Shown here piece after piece: positions 1 to 6,164 of a DNA stretch of 52,534 nt. Source of the DNA: a virus. A program made the position numbers and the translations under genes. Under the pieces are notes generated by a model. That model searched no databases, was not told where the DNA came from, and saw nothing but the letters and a program-made list of their open reading frames with translations. How positions within the stretch are numbered: position 1 is the stretch's first letter; every line of letters starts with the position of its first letter. The stretch lies in IMG/VR virus record IMGVR_UViG_3300046472_000494, positions 1 to 52,534 of that record; one strand, written 5' to 3'.

Positions 1-127
1 GCATCGCGTGTGCGCGCGCGGGTGCGCGCGGGCGCGTTATCGCGCGTCATGCGAGAGCGCGCGGGGGTGCGTGCGCGAGGCCGGCAGGGGGGGAAATCGA
101 CGCGCGACAACCTCGACTGCCCCTCCC
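1..127. repeat. terminal overlap, left copy
   Basis: Identical to the last 127 bases of the window. A length of exactly 127 is typical of a de Bruijn assembler closing a circle, so this is read as an assembly overlap and not a biological terminal repeat. The stretch itself is rich in alternating CG/GC and holds no convincing gene. With 128-186 it forms the non-coding DNA downstream of the leftward cassette. Confidence 0.9.
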
Positions 128-186
128 CGTTCTCTGTCCCCGCCCGGGCTATGCGTTTCAGCGAGGGTTGAGGATTTTCGTCCTGC

Positions 187-813
187 TTAGGGCTCGGTAT
201 TCCAGTCGGCGGGCAATCCGTTGGCGAAGGGGTCGTCGATTTCGCCCAATGCGGCGCCGCAGTCGATGTGGCATTTATGGCGCCAGAGGTCGACGTAGAT
301 GAGGCAGAGGATGGTGGCGGGTGGGTCGACCAGGGCGAGGGCTGCGCAGACCCAGCCGTCGACGGAGGCGACTTGATCGCACCAGTCGAAGCATGAGACT
401 TGCTGGGCCAGGAGGAGCTTTTCGTTTTCGACGAGGGGGCGGTAGGCGCGGGTTTGGGGGAAGAGCCTTGCCCAGAGCTGGGCGTGCTCGATGTGGCCGC
501 CGAGGGCCTTGTCGAGGTCCTCGAGGGGTAGCGTCTTGGGGAGGAGCGCGCCGAATTCCGTGCCGGTCATGATCTTTCCGGCTTCGGTCGTGACCAGCGA
601 CGGGATGGCGTGGGCGCCGCGGTAGAGGAACTGGAAGGAGTGCTCGCCGATGACGAGTCGGGTGGGCCGGCCGAATTCGTCGCGGGTGAGGGTGGTGGAA
701 TCGATCTCGGTTGCGATTTCGGCTTGCGGCTGGGTCCGTTTCTCGGGGGCGAAGAATTGCGCGGCCGCCGACTGCGCGAGGAGGAGGATCGCGAGGAGGG
801 GGATGAGCTTCAA
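187..813 (-). CDS. exported Cys-containing protein, unknown
   Basis: A 208-residue protein if started at TTG 811-813. That start lies just after a GGGAGGTG ribosome site and overlaps the upstream stop as TTGA. It begins MKLIPLLAILLLAQSAAAQFF, a clear Sec signal peptide with an AxA-type cleavage site near residue 19. The mature part is mixed alpha/beta. Its last 80 residues hold several Cys (SCFDWCDQ, WVCAAL, TILCL, HKCHIDCG), suggesting disulfides in the periplasm. It is the last gene of the minus-strand cassette and is translationally coupled to the zinc-ribbon membrane protein. No family is recognised. A lysogenic-conversion or host-envelope role is inferred from context only. Confidence 0.7.
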   Translation of the reverse strand: MKLIPLLAILLLAQSAAAQFFAPEKRTQPQAEIATEIDSTTLTRDEFGRPTRLVIGEHSFQFLYRGAHAIPSLVTTEAGKIMTGTEFGALLPKTLPLEDLDKALGGHIEHAQLWARLFPQTRAYRPLVENEKLLLAQQVSCFDWCDQVASVDGWVCAALALVDPPATILCLIYVDLWRHKCHIDCGAALGEIDDPFANGLPADWNTEP

Positions 814-1127
814 GCTGCACCTCCCTTCGGGCTGCCGAGCTCGACCAGGGGCACGAGGCGGACCTGCGCGTACAGCGTGAGGACGGCCACGAACAGGAAT
901 TCGAGGATGTAGGACGTGTCGTTGACGGGGCGCGGCTGGAAGGTGCTCCACGCGATGAACGCCAGCAGGGGTGCGATGGCGAGCGCGCCGCCGATCCGGC
1001 TCACGCCGAGCCGGGTGCCGCAGTTCGAGCAGTTGACGGTGCCGATGGCGGTGGAGCGGATGACGCCCATCGACGCCTTGCGCCAGTTGGAGATGGTTGT
1101 CTTGCCGCAATGGGGGCATGTCTGCAT
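810..1127 (-). CDS. zinc-ribbon membrane protein
   Basis: A 105-residue protein. The N-terminus carries a zinc ribbon with two CxxC knuckles (CPHCG near residues 4-8 and CSNCG near 33-37). Two hydrophobic segments follow (about residues 45-62 and 73-95), with a short tail. This layout of ribbon plus two membrane spans is common in proteobacterial inner-membrane proteins of unknown role. The start is ATG 1127, preceded by a weak GAG. The stop TGA overlaps the TTG start of the next gene. It may act with the exported protein encoded immediately downstream. Function is unknown. Confidence 0.7.
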   Translation of the reverse strand: MQTCPHCGKTTISNWRKASMGVIRSTAIGTVNCSNCGTRLGVSRIGGALAIAPLLAFIAWSTFQPRPVNDTSYILEFLFVAVLTLYAQVRLVPLVELGSPKGGAA

Positions 1128-1252
1128 TTGGAGTCTCGAAGGGGGTGCGAGGGATTTCGCCGGGGCAAGGTACGCCGCGTATTAACGTGGGCAAAGCAGG
1201 TAATTCCCGGCTTATTGGGGGGGGATTGGATTCGGTGCTGATGGGCATGGGC

Positions 1253-1357
1253 TTAGAGGAAGTAGTACGCGAGGAAGGCGGCGGCGTGGACGTAGATGAC
1301 GGCGATGGGGAAGGTGTGTTCGCTCACGAAGTCGAGGAGGCGGCGGATGGTTTTCAT
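1253..1357 (-). CDS. 34-residue membrane micro-protein
   Basis: A small ORF whose ATG overlaps the stop of the lipoprotein gene upstream as ATGA (1354-1357). The product starts MKTIRRLLDFVSEHTF and ends in one hydrophobic helix (IAVIYVHAAAFLAYYFL), so it is a positively charged head plus one membrane span reaching the C-terminus. It is shorter than usual gene-calling cut-offs, but the exact ATGA coupling, GC3 codon use and hydrophobic design argue that it is real. The role is unknown. A holin or regulator of the neighbouring envelope proteins is conceivable. Confidence 0.55.
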   Translation of the reverse strand: MKTIRRLLDFVSEHTFPIAVIYVHAAAFLAYYFL

Positions 1358-1635
1358 GGGCTGGACGTGTGGCATTTGATGATCATGGTCATGCGGCCGT
1401 AGTCGGCGGCGTTGGTGACGTTGGAGGAGACGTCGAAGCCCCTGGGGCAGAGCTTGTTCGCTTCGTTGGCGCAGTAGGTCGGGGAGTCGACGCAGGAGAC
1501 CATGTACTGGCCGGGTCCCATGGGGTTGGACCTGACGGCGGAGAGGGGCGCCTTGCTGTCGGTGGTGCTCACGTTCACGCAGGCGGCGAGCGCGAGCGAT
1601 GCGGCGAGTGTCGCGAGGGTCGTCGTGGCTTTCAC
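1354..1635 (-). CDS. small outer-membrane-type lipoprotein
   Basis: A 93-residue protein from GTG 1633-1635, which overlaps the stop of the YkgJ-type gene as GTGA. It has a lipoprotein signal (MKATTTLATLAASLALAAC) with lipobox LAAC, so Cys19 would be lipidated. The mature domain contains CVDSPTYCANEANKLC and a final IIKC, resembling the small periplasmic lipoprotein domains that follow a Y-x-V-x-C pattern. It lies in the coupled cassette with the YkgJ-type protein upstream and the 34-residue membrane protein downstream. It is a candidate for superinfection exclusion or surface modification in the lysogen. No specific function can be assigned. Confidence 0.65.
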   Translation of the reverse strand: MKATTTLATLAASLALAACVNVSTTDSKAPLSAVRSNPMGPGQYMVSCVDSPTYCANEANKLCPRGFDVSSNVTNAADYGRMTMIIKCHTSSP

Positions 1636-2243
1636 GGGGTTTGCTCTTGGGTGGGCGGGAAGAATTCGCGGATGTCGCCGCGGTCTTCCTGGAGGAAGGC
1701 CTGGGCGATGATGGCCGTCATCGGCAGGTTGAGGGAGGCGATGGAGTTGCCGGGGTGCTTCGCGATGTTGCAGTTGTCGCTCGAGGCCTCGAGGGAGTGG
1801 TGGAGGCGGCAGGCGAGGGGGCGGGCGGGGTAGATCGTGCAGCGGCCGTGGTGGAGGAAGGTGCAGGGGACCTGGCTGAAGCGGCTTCGCATCTCCTGGC
1901 CCAGGCCCGGGAAGCTCACGCCGGCGCGGTGCTGCGGGATGGCGCGCCTGCCGGTGGCGCTTTCGATCGCGCGCACCTCCGGTGCCATCACCGTGACGGC
2001 CTGGTGGCAGCAGTGGGAGCAGCCGTTTCTGCATTCCGTATGCGGGACGACGGCGCGCGAGATCCCCTCGGTGATCTGTGTGAGGCGCGCGAACTTGTGG
2101 CCGATGGGGGCGCGGGAGCCGAGGAGTGCCACCGCCTGGTTCACGAGGTGCACGATGCGCGGCCCTTCGACGGCGACGATCTCGGCGGCGCGCGCCTCGG
2201 GGGTGTGTTCGCGGGCGCTCATTTCCGGCTGCGGCTGGTCCAT
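1632..2243 (-). CDS. YkgJ-family cysteine-cluster protein
   Basis: A 203-residue protein in the YkgJ (Zn/Fe-chelating) family. The signature Cys are present: CRNGCSHCC at residues 71-79, then C127, C135 in CTIYPARPLAC (C145) and C158. The family binds a metal or Fe-S cluster, and its biological role is poorly known. I chose ATG 2241-2243. A TTG at 2262-2264 would add seven residues but falls on an operator, and neither start has a good Shine-Dalgarno. A TACGCT -10-like box six bases before the ATG would make the message leaderless. It is the first gene of the leftward cassette, divergent from the gene at 2351. Confidence 0.8.
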   Translation of the reverse strand: MDQPQPEMSAREHTPEARAAEIVAVEGPRIVHLVNQAVALLGSRAPIGHKFARLTQITEGISRAVVPHTECRNGCSHCCHQAVTVMAPEVRAIESATGRRAIPQHRAGVSFPGLGQEMRSRFSQVPCTFLHHGRCTIYPARPLACRLHHSLEASSDNCNIAKHPGNSIASLNLPMTAIIAQAFLQEDRGDIREFFPPTQEQTP

Positions 2244-2263
2244 TCGCGGAGCGTAGCACTTCA

Positions 2264-2315
2264 ATCCCGTTTATGGGAGTGGGTGTTGACGCCTGCGTAC
2301 CGTTTGCGGGATAAC
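2264..2315 (+). promoter_or_regulatory. divergent promoter P1 with two operators
   Basis: An operator-like 13-mer ATCCCGTTTATGG lies at 2264-2276. The -35 box TTGACG is at 2286-2291. A second operator core CCGTTTGCGGGAT at 2300-2312 fills the spacer up to a -10-like GATAAC at 2310-2315 (18-bp spacing). The same design recurs at both early promoters of the immunity region (46485-46528 and 47193-47236). Rightward transcription would feed the lipoprotein gene at 2351 and the long coupled block behind it. The left operator sits at the start of the leftward cassette. Confidence 0.65.
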
Positions 2316-2350
2316 GGCGCCAGTCCATGCGTTTCCACGGGGATTAACGG

Positions 2351-2503
2351 ATGCGAGCCTGGCTCGGGGTGCTGCTCCTGTGCGGCGGCTGCGCTGGGCT
2401 GGGGCGTCCGGGGGCGACCTTCATGGGGCTGGATGGCGGCGGGCCCGGCGGGCCGGTGAGTGTGGAGTGCAAGGTGACCTACCTCGAGGGGAATGCGCGA
2501 TGA
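2351..2503 (+). CDS. small lipoprotein
   Basis: A 50-residue ORF starting MRAWLGVLLLCGGCAGLG. A hydrophobic signal runs into Cys11/Cys14, with LLLC or CGGC as possible lipoboxes. It is followed by a Gly-rich stretch and a short polar tail. It ends at TGA 2501-2503, overlapping the next start as ATGA. It is the first gene after promoter P1. The size would suit a small outer-membrane spanin-like lipoprotein, but no inner-membrane partner is visible, so that is speculation. Confidence 0.5.
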   Translation: MRAWLGVLLLCGGCAGLGRPGATFMGLDGGGPGGPVSVECKVTYLEGNAR

Positions 2504-3018
2504 CCACGTACGCCGTTTCGCAGGAGCAGCTCGACGCCCACCGCGCCACCCTCCAGCAGGCCATCGCCCAGGTCGACGCCATGGCCGGCACGCCGACGCA
2601 GCCGCCCATCGACCCACCCGTGCAGCCGCCGATCACGCCGCCCGTCGGCGCTGACGTCGTGAACATGGGTGACTTCAGCGCGCAGGGCGGGCCGGCCCAG
2701 AACGGGGTGCCCGGCATGGACGCGGGCATCACCTACGCGCGCCGCCAGCTGATCGACGGCATGGGCGGCGGTTCGATGCAGTTCCAGAGCGGCTATCTCA
2801 CCGGCTACGAGTTGCCGAATTTCGAGGCGTGGCTCTCGGCCTCGCCGGGCGGCCCCGCGCTGCCCTATCCCGGCTGCGAGCGCGTCGAGCTCATGGGCTC
2901 GAACGTGTCGGCCAACATCGTGAACCTCGCGCAGCTCACCGGCGCGGGCGTGCTGGAGGTGTTCTTCTGCCTGCGTGCCAAGGGCCCGACCGGGCGCTAC
3001 ATGCAGCGCACGCCATAG
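2500..3018 (+). CDS. hypothetical protein with Pro-rich hinge
   Basis: A 172-residue protein from ATG 2500, with a GAGGGG site upstream and an ATGA overlap with the lipoprotein gene. Residues 1-25 look helical (SQEQLDAHRATLQQAIAQVD). A Pro/Thr-rich linker follows (PPIDPPVQPPITPP), then a Gly-rich globular part ending ...FFCLRAKGPTGRYMQRTP. The helix, linker and sheet arrangement resembles small phage structural or attachment proteins, but no family is recognised. There is no signal peptide or membrane span. Its place at the front of the late block favours a virion role. Confidence 0.65.
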   Translation: MTTYAVSQEQLDAHRATLQQAIAQVDAMAGTPTQPPIDPPVQPPITPPVGADVVNMGDFSAQGGPAQNGVPGMDAGITYARRQLIDGMGGGSMQFQSGYLTGYELPNFEAWLSASPGGPALPYPGCERVELMGSNVSANIVNLAQLTGAGVLEVFFCLRAKGPTGRYMQRTP

Positions 3019-3027
3019 GAGGCTCGC

Positions 3028-3234
3028 GTGGGACTCGAATCGCTGCTCTCGCTGGTGATCTACGTCCTCGTCATCGGGGCGATCTGCTGGCTGCTGTGGT
3101 GGCTCATCGCGTTCATTGGCGTGCCCGAGCCCTTCGCGAAGATTGCGCGCGGCATCGTGGCGGTGGTGGCCGTGGTGCTGCTGATCGGGCTCCTGCTGAG
3201 CCTCGTGCCGGGTGGCGTCTCGCTCAAGCGCTGA
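3028..3234 (+). CDS. two-span membrane protein, holin candidate
   Basis: A 68-residue protein from GTG 3028, with AGGAGG eight bases upstream. It has two hydrophobic helices (about residues 7-31 and 41-62) separated by a short turn containing GVPEPFAKIARG, and a basic C-terminus (SLKR). The sequence resembles the small Thivi_2564-type membrane proteins found in bacteria and prophages. Two spans and this length also fit a class II holin. With the next small membrane gene it could form the pore-forming part of the lysis system. No endolysin is adjacent, so the holin call is tentative. Confidence 0.6.
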   Translation: MGLESLLSLVIYVLVIGAICWLLWWLIAFIGVPEPFAKIARGIVAVVAVVLLIGLLLSLVPGGVSLKR

Positions 3235-3242
3235 GCCTGGCC

Positions 3243-3416
3243 GTGCACCTCCTGCGTCGCGTGGGTTTTTGCGTGGGTGTCGCCATCCTGGGGGCGCTCG
3301 CGGCGCTCTTCGTGTACGCGGGGGTTGAGCAGATGGGCTCGCGCTCGGTGGCGCTGCTGGCGGCGATCGTGGTGGGTGTGGTGCTGGTGGTGTATTGCTG
3401 CGAGGACGAGGGCTGA
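3243..3416 (+). CDS. small two-span membrane protein
   Basis: A 57-residue protein from GTG 3243, eight bases after the previous stop. It has a short basic head (MHLLRR), two membrane helices (about residues 7-25 and 33-52) and an acidic tail (CCEDEG). Its stop shares one base with the next ATG (TGATG), so translation is probably coupled. It pairs naturally with the preceding membrane protein as a possible holin/antiholin set. No family is recognised. Confidence 0.5.
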   Translation: MHLLRRVGFCVGVAILGALAALFVYAGVEQMGSRSVALLAAIVVGVVLVVYCCEDEG

Positions 3417-3580
3417 TGCTCGCCACGTGCCGGGTGTGCGAAGGTGCCGGCCGCCGGCGGGTGCGCTGGAACGGGCGCCCCGTGGTGGTGAAGTGCCATG
3501 GGTGCGCGGGCCGCGGCAAGGTGGACGCGCGCCGCCAGTACGGGAAGCTCACCGGTCCTGCAGGCGGGCGCCAGCGGTGA
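3416..3580 (+). CDS. DnaJ-type zinc-finger mini-protein
   Basis: A 54-residue protein with two CxxCxGxG-like repeats, CRVCEGAG and CHGCAGRG. This is the DnaJ central-domain zinc-finger pattern without any J domain. Such stand-alone fingers are frequent in phages and are thought to bind one zinc ion. The start ATG 3416 overlaps the previous stop by one base. It may be a chaperone-like or nucleic-acid-binding accessory; the exact role is unknown. Confidence 0.6.
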   Translation: MLATCRVCEGAGRRRVRWNGRPVVVKCHGCAGRGKVDARRQYGKLTGPAGGRQR

Positions 3581-3609
3581 GGCGCAGTGCGCCCGGTTCG
3601 GCGCCGCAA

Positions 3610-3629
3610 GGCCGGTTCATGGACCGGCC
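3610..3629. other. perfect GC hairpin
   Basis: GGCCGGT at 3610-3616 pairs with ACCGGCC at 3623-3629 across a six-base loop. No T tract follows, so it is not a standard terminator. It lies between the DnaJ-finger gene and the next zinc-finger gene and could be an mRNA processing or stability element. Confidence 0.4.
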
Positions 3630-3726
3630 GAACGGGGCGTGGATGGGGAGTTTCGAAGTGCATTCGCGGCGCAGGGCGTCGTTGTCGAGGAACCGCAATG
3701 CGCGCCCGAAGCCGAGGAAGCCGTGA
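3619..3726 (+). CDS. possible 35-residue basic peptide
   Basis: A short ORF from ATG 3619 to TGA 3724-3726. It is rich in Arg, Lys and Pro (ending NARPKPRKP). Its stop overlaps the next start as GTGA, the coupling style used throughout this genome. There is no clear ribosome site and its N-terminus is inside the hairpin loop. It may simply be an open frame, so treat it as weak. Confidence 0.25.
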   Translation: MDRPNGAWMGSFEVHSRRRASLSRNRNARPKPRKP

Positions 3727-3968
3727 GCGTCGAGTCCGAAGCCGTCGACGACGGCGCGGTCGAGATGGTCGCGTGCGCGTGGCCGCCGTGCTCCCGCGAG
3801 TTCATCGTGCGCAAGCGCTGGCAGAAGTACTGCTCGAACAAGTGCCGCATGGCGCACGCCAATTACCTGAGGAAGGTCGGGGTGAGCCACCTGCGTGATC
3901 TCGTGGCGCAGGGCGTGCCGCTGCCGCTGCCGCCCTGCGCGAGCGTTGCGTCGTCGACCGCCTTCTAG
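3723..3968 (+). CDS. treble-clef-type zinc-finger protein
   Basis: An 81-residue protein from GTG 3723, preceded by GAGGAAG. An acidic N-terminus (SVESEAVDDGAVEM) leads into a finger, C-x4-C (CAWPPC) then C-x3-C (CSNKC), with the aromatic/basic spacer EFIVRKRWQKY. This is the pattern of small zinc-binding proteins used for DNA or rRNA contact. The C-terminus is Pro/Ala-rich. The frame is open further upstream, so a longer N-terminus is possible. Role unknown; it is one of several small metal-binding proteins in this block. Confidence 0.6.
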   Translation: MSVESEAVDDGAVEMVACAWPPCSREFIVRKRWQKYCSNKCRMAHANYLRKVGVSHLRDLVAQGVPLPLPPCASVASSTAF

Positions 3969-3971
3969 CCC

Positions 3972-4379
3972 ATGTTCCGCGTGCCCGAGGAATGCCGCAT
4001 CACGATGGCGAACCTGCCCACGGCGAGTTGTGTTGCGATCGCGACCGCCCCGCACGCGGGCCTCTTCGGCGCCTTCGTCCTGCATCCGCGCGCGGGCGAC
4101 CCACTCCTCTGCATCGCTTCCGACATCGTGCCGGGCATCCCGTGGGAGCACGTGAGTGTCAGCGTGCCCAAGAGGACGCGCGTGCCGAACTGGCGCGAGA
4201 TGTGCCACGTGAAGGACGCGTTCTGGGACGAGGAGGACTGCGTCGCGCAGTTCCATCCGCCGAAGTCCGACTACGTGAACTACCACCCTTACGTGCTGCA
4301 CCTGTGGCGGCCGGTGGGGATCGAGCTTCCGCGCCCGCCTTCCATCGCCGTAGGGCCGCGCGCCCGGGTGACAGCGTGA
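3972..4379 (+). CDS. DUF7694-like phage protein
   Basis: A 135-residue protein. The C-terminal half has the conserved run of the phage family annotated as DUF7694: PNWREMCHVKDAFW, then CVAQFHPP, then DYVNYHPYVLHLWRP. No function is established for this family, which is widespread in phages of Gram-negative bacteria. It starts three bases after the previous stop, and its TGA overlaps the GTG of the aminotransferase gene (GTGA). Confidence 0.7.
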   Translation: MFRVPEECRITMANLPTASCVAIATAPHAGLFGAFVLHPRAGDPLLCIASDIVPGIPWEHVSVSVPKRTRVPNWREMCHVKDAFWDEEDCVAQFHPPKSDYVNYHPYVLHLWRPVGIELPRPPSIAVGPRARVTA

Positions 4380-5053
4380 CCGATCAACTCGCCCACGCGG
4401 TATCGGAGCACGAGCTGAGAGGCGACCCGCATCGCGTGACGCGCGACTTCGAGCGGGCCCTTTGCCGCTACACGGGGGCTCCGTACGCGGTGGCGGTGAA
4501 TTCCTGCACCGCGGCGTTGCTGCTCGCCTGCCGCCGGCAGGTGCTGGTGGGCGGCGTGGAAGCGCTGCAGCCCGAGTTCGAGATCCCGCGGCGCACCTAC
4601 GTGTCGGTGCCGCAGTCGGTGATCCACGCGGGCGGGCGCGTGGCCTGGCGCAACGAGGAGTGGCGCGGCTACTACCGGTTGAAGCCGTACCACATCTGGG
4701 ACGCCGCGCGCTGGTTCACCTCCGAGCTCTACTCGCGCATCACCGTGCCCTATGGCGGGGGTGCGGTGTGCGTGTCCTTCCACGCCTCGAAGACGCTCGG
4801 CATCGAGCAGGGTGGGGCCATCCTGCACGACGACCCCGCCGCCGACGACTGGTACCGGCGTGCGCGCTTCGACGGTCGGCGCGAAGGGGTGGCACCCGCG
4901 GACGACGACTTCGACTTCGTGGGCTGGCACTGCTACATGAACCCGTCGACCGCGGCGCAGGCGCTTCTGCGACTCTATTCGCTGCCGCGCGAGAACGCGC
5001 CGCTCGCCAATGACGACTATCCCGACCTTTCACGCCTGAAGGCCTTCCGATGA
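4376..5053 (+). CDS. compact DegT/PseC-like PLP aminotransferase
   Basis: A 225-residue protein resembling the DegT/DnrJ/EryC1 aminotransferases that put the amine on C4 of nucleotide-linked keto-deoxy sugars (PseC/LegC role). Visible landmarks are NSCTAALLLAC (PLP-phosphate region), IWDAARWF (Asp that binds the pyridine nitrogen), VSFHASKTLGIEQGG (Schiff-base Lys in the SFHxxK context) and GWHCYMNPSTAAQALL (the NYRMxxxxAA helix). The family usually has about 370 residues. This one is shortened inside and lacks the C-terminal small domain, so activity is uncertain. It is the first sugar-type gene of the cluster and is coupled by GTGA and ATGA to its neighbours. It would use the ketone made by the dehydratase at 6741-7583. 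Confidence 0.7.
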   Translation: MTDQLAHAVSEHELRGDPHRVTRDFERALCRYTGAPYAVAVNSCTAALLLACRRQVLVGGVEALQPEFEIPRRTYVSVPQSVIHAGGRVAWRNEEWRGYYRLKPYHIWDAARWFTSELYSRITVPYGGGAVCVSFHASKTLGIEQGGAILHDDPAADDWYRRARFDGRREGVAPADDDFDFVGWHCYMNPSTAAQALLRLYSLPRENAPLANDDYPDLSRLKAFR

Positions 5054-5343
5054 CAATCGAGCGCGACCAGATAGACCAGGCGTGGGATGCGCTCGCCGAA
5101 CGAGTGGCGGACGACATGGAAAACCAGCATCGCGAGATCAAGGGCTACCGCGAGCTTTCGCGGGAGGAAATCGACACGATGAACGAGATCAAGGAGCGCG
5201 GGGTCGAGTTGGGCGTGCTCGTGGCGAAGCTGCGCTCGATGGGCGAAGGCCTCGACCAGCGCTGGGTCTCCATCGGTGCCACGGACCTGCAGACCGGCCT
5301 CATGGCGCTCACGCGCGCGGTGGCCAAGCCGACCTTCTTCTGA
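5050..5343 (+). CDS. Acb2/Tad1-like cyclic-nucleotide sponge (anti-CBASS/Thoeris)
   Basis: A 97-residue, mostly helical protein with the Acb2/Tad1 hairpin-domain signature: GYRELSREEIDTMNEIK, then GVELGVLVAKL, then DQRWVSIGATDLQTGLMALT and a final RAVAKPTFF. Characterised Acb2 and Tad1 proteins form oligomers that bind the cyclic nucleotide or cyclic ADP-ribose messengers of CBASS and Thoeris, which blocks effector activation. The assignment rests on sequence recall of this domain; ligand specificity cannot be read from it. The ATG overlaps the aminotransferase stop (ATGA). It is coupled to a 31-residue membrane protein. Confidence 0.72.
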   Translation: MTIERDQIDQAWDALAERVADDMENQHREIKGYRELSREEIDTMNEIKERGVELGVLVAKLRSMGEGLDQRWVSIGATDLQTGLMALTRAVAKPTFF

Positions 5344-5438
5344 TGGCGAACGAGTACCGGCCGCTCGTCCTCCTCGCACTCGTCCTCCTCGCCATCGCGG
5401 CGGTTGTCGTGGTGCTGGTGATGTGCGAGACGCCATGA
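5343..5438 (+). CDS. 31-residue single-span membrane protein
   Basis: Starts at ATG 5343, sharing one base with the previous stop (TGATG). It encodes a short polar head (MANEYRP), one long hydrophobic helix (LVLLALVLLAIAAVVVVLVM) and the tail CETP. It is too small for family assignment. Its stop overlaps the next ATG (ATGA), so it is embedded in the translational chain, which supports its reality. It could be a membrane-targeted host-takeover or lysis-modulating peptide. Confidence 0.5.
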   Translation: MANEYRPLVLLALVLLAIAAVVVVLVMCETP

Positions 5439-5662
5439 GCTACCTCGTGAGGCTCGTGAACTCCACCGGCCGCGAGGGGTGGCTCAAGCGCGGCATGGTG
5501 ATCCATCGCCGGGAGCATGCGACGGTCTACTCGTCGCCCTCGGGCGCGCGTCTCGCACGCGCGAACTTCCTCGAGCGTCACCCGGACAGCGGCTACGTGG
5601 TCGAGGTGGTTGGGCTGCGCACGGGAACCCCCCTCCTGCAGCAGGGCGCAGCGCCGCAGTGA
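5435..5662 (+). CDS. hypothetical protein
   Basis: A 75-residue basic protein beginning MSYLVRLVNSTGREGWL. The region to about residue 60 reads like a small beta-rich domain (HATVYSSPSGARLARANFLERHP ends in a helix). No family is recognised and there is no membrane span. It is coupled on both sides (ATGA at the start, GTGA at the end). Confidence 0.55.
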   Translation: MSYLVRLVNSTGREGWLKRGMVIHRREHATVYSSPSGARLARANFLERHPDSGYVVEVVGLRTGTPLLQQGAAPQ

Positions 5663-6003
5663 GCGCCCAGATCCTCATCGACGAAGACGGCACGCGCACG
5701 GTGCAGCTATCCGACCGCGACGGGCTTGTGGTGATGCACTTCGAGAAGCCGGTGCGCTGGTGCGCGCTCGATCCGGCGACGGCCGCCCGGTTCGCCGAGG
5801 CCTGCGCGCGCGCCGCTTACAAGGCCGTGGCGGGCGACACGCCGACCACGCAAGCTAAGTCGCAGGTAACGGAGCAGATCCGTGTGCGCCTGGTCGCCCG
5901 CGTGGAGCTGATGCTGCGCACCTTCGAGGGAGAAGCGCCGCGGCCGGAATTGAAGGTGCAGGCCTCGAACGTGGTGGACGCTTGCATGAAGGAGCTGGCT
6001 TGA
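5659..6003 (+). CDS. hypothetical protein
   Basis: A 114-residue protein from GTG 5659 (GTGA overlap). The first 45 residues are beta-rich (ILIDEDGTRTVQLSDRDGLVVMHF). The rest is helical and alanine-rich, ending NVVDACMKELA. No family is recognised. The coupled position just before the sugar-nucleotide genes suggests co-expression, not shared chemistry. Confidence 0.55.
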   Translation: MSAQILIDEDGTRTVQLSDRDGLVVMHFEKPVRWCALDPATAARFAEACARAAYKAVAGDTPTTQAKSQVTEQIRVRLVARVELMLRTFEGEAPRPELKVQASNVVDACMKELA

Positions 6004-6164
6004 AGCTCTGGATTACGTGGAATGTGAAACCGCCAGCGAGTGCGCGATGGTGGCGCCTCGGGCGCCTGGTCTTCGCGGTGAAGTCCGAGAAGACGAGGAT
6101 TACGCCGAGGCAGATCGGCGCGGAAGCCATCGGGGCGTTTGAAGCAAAACGCGATCGACCGTGA
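6000..6164 (+). CDS. small basic hypothetical protein
   Basis: A 54-residue ORF. TTG 6000-6002 overlaps the previous stop as TTGA, the same rare-start junction seen at 810-813. The product (MKLWITWNVKPPASARWWRLG then a basic helical part) is Trp- and Arg-rich. Its own stop overlaps the GTG of the cytidylyltransferase (GTGA). Function is unknown. Confidence 0.5.
   Translation: MKLWITWNVKPPASARWWRLGRLVFAVKSEKTRITPRQIGAEAIGAFEAKRDRP

Noticed and set aside
1-127. Direct terminal repeats as natural phage ends
   Set aside because: The repeat is exactly 127 bases, a common assembler k-mer, and the sequence closes into a gene-consistent circle. An assembly overlap is the simpler reading.
8-190. Small plus-strand frame at the left end
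   Set aside because: Pure Arg/Ala/Gly low complexity from CG-rich DNA with no ribosome site.
2829-3416. Long frame across the small membrane genes
   Set aside because: Only its last 57 codons, from GTG 3243, look like a protein; the earlier part is a shadow of the genes at 2500 and 3028.
3610-3629. Hairpin as rho-independent terminator
   Set aside because: No T run follows and the gene chain continues directly.
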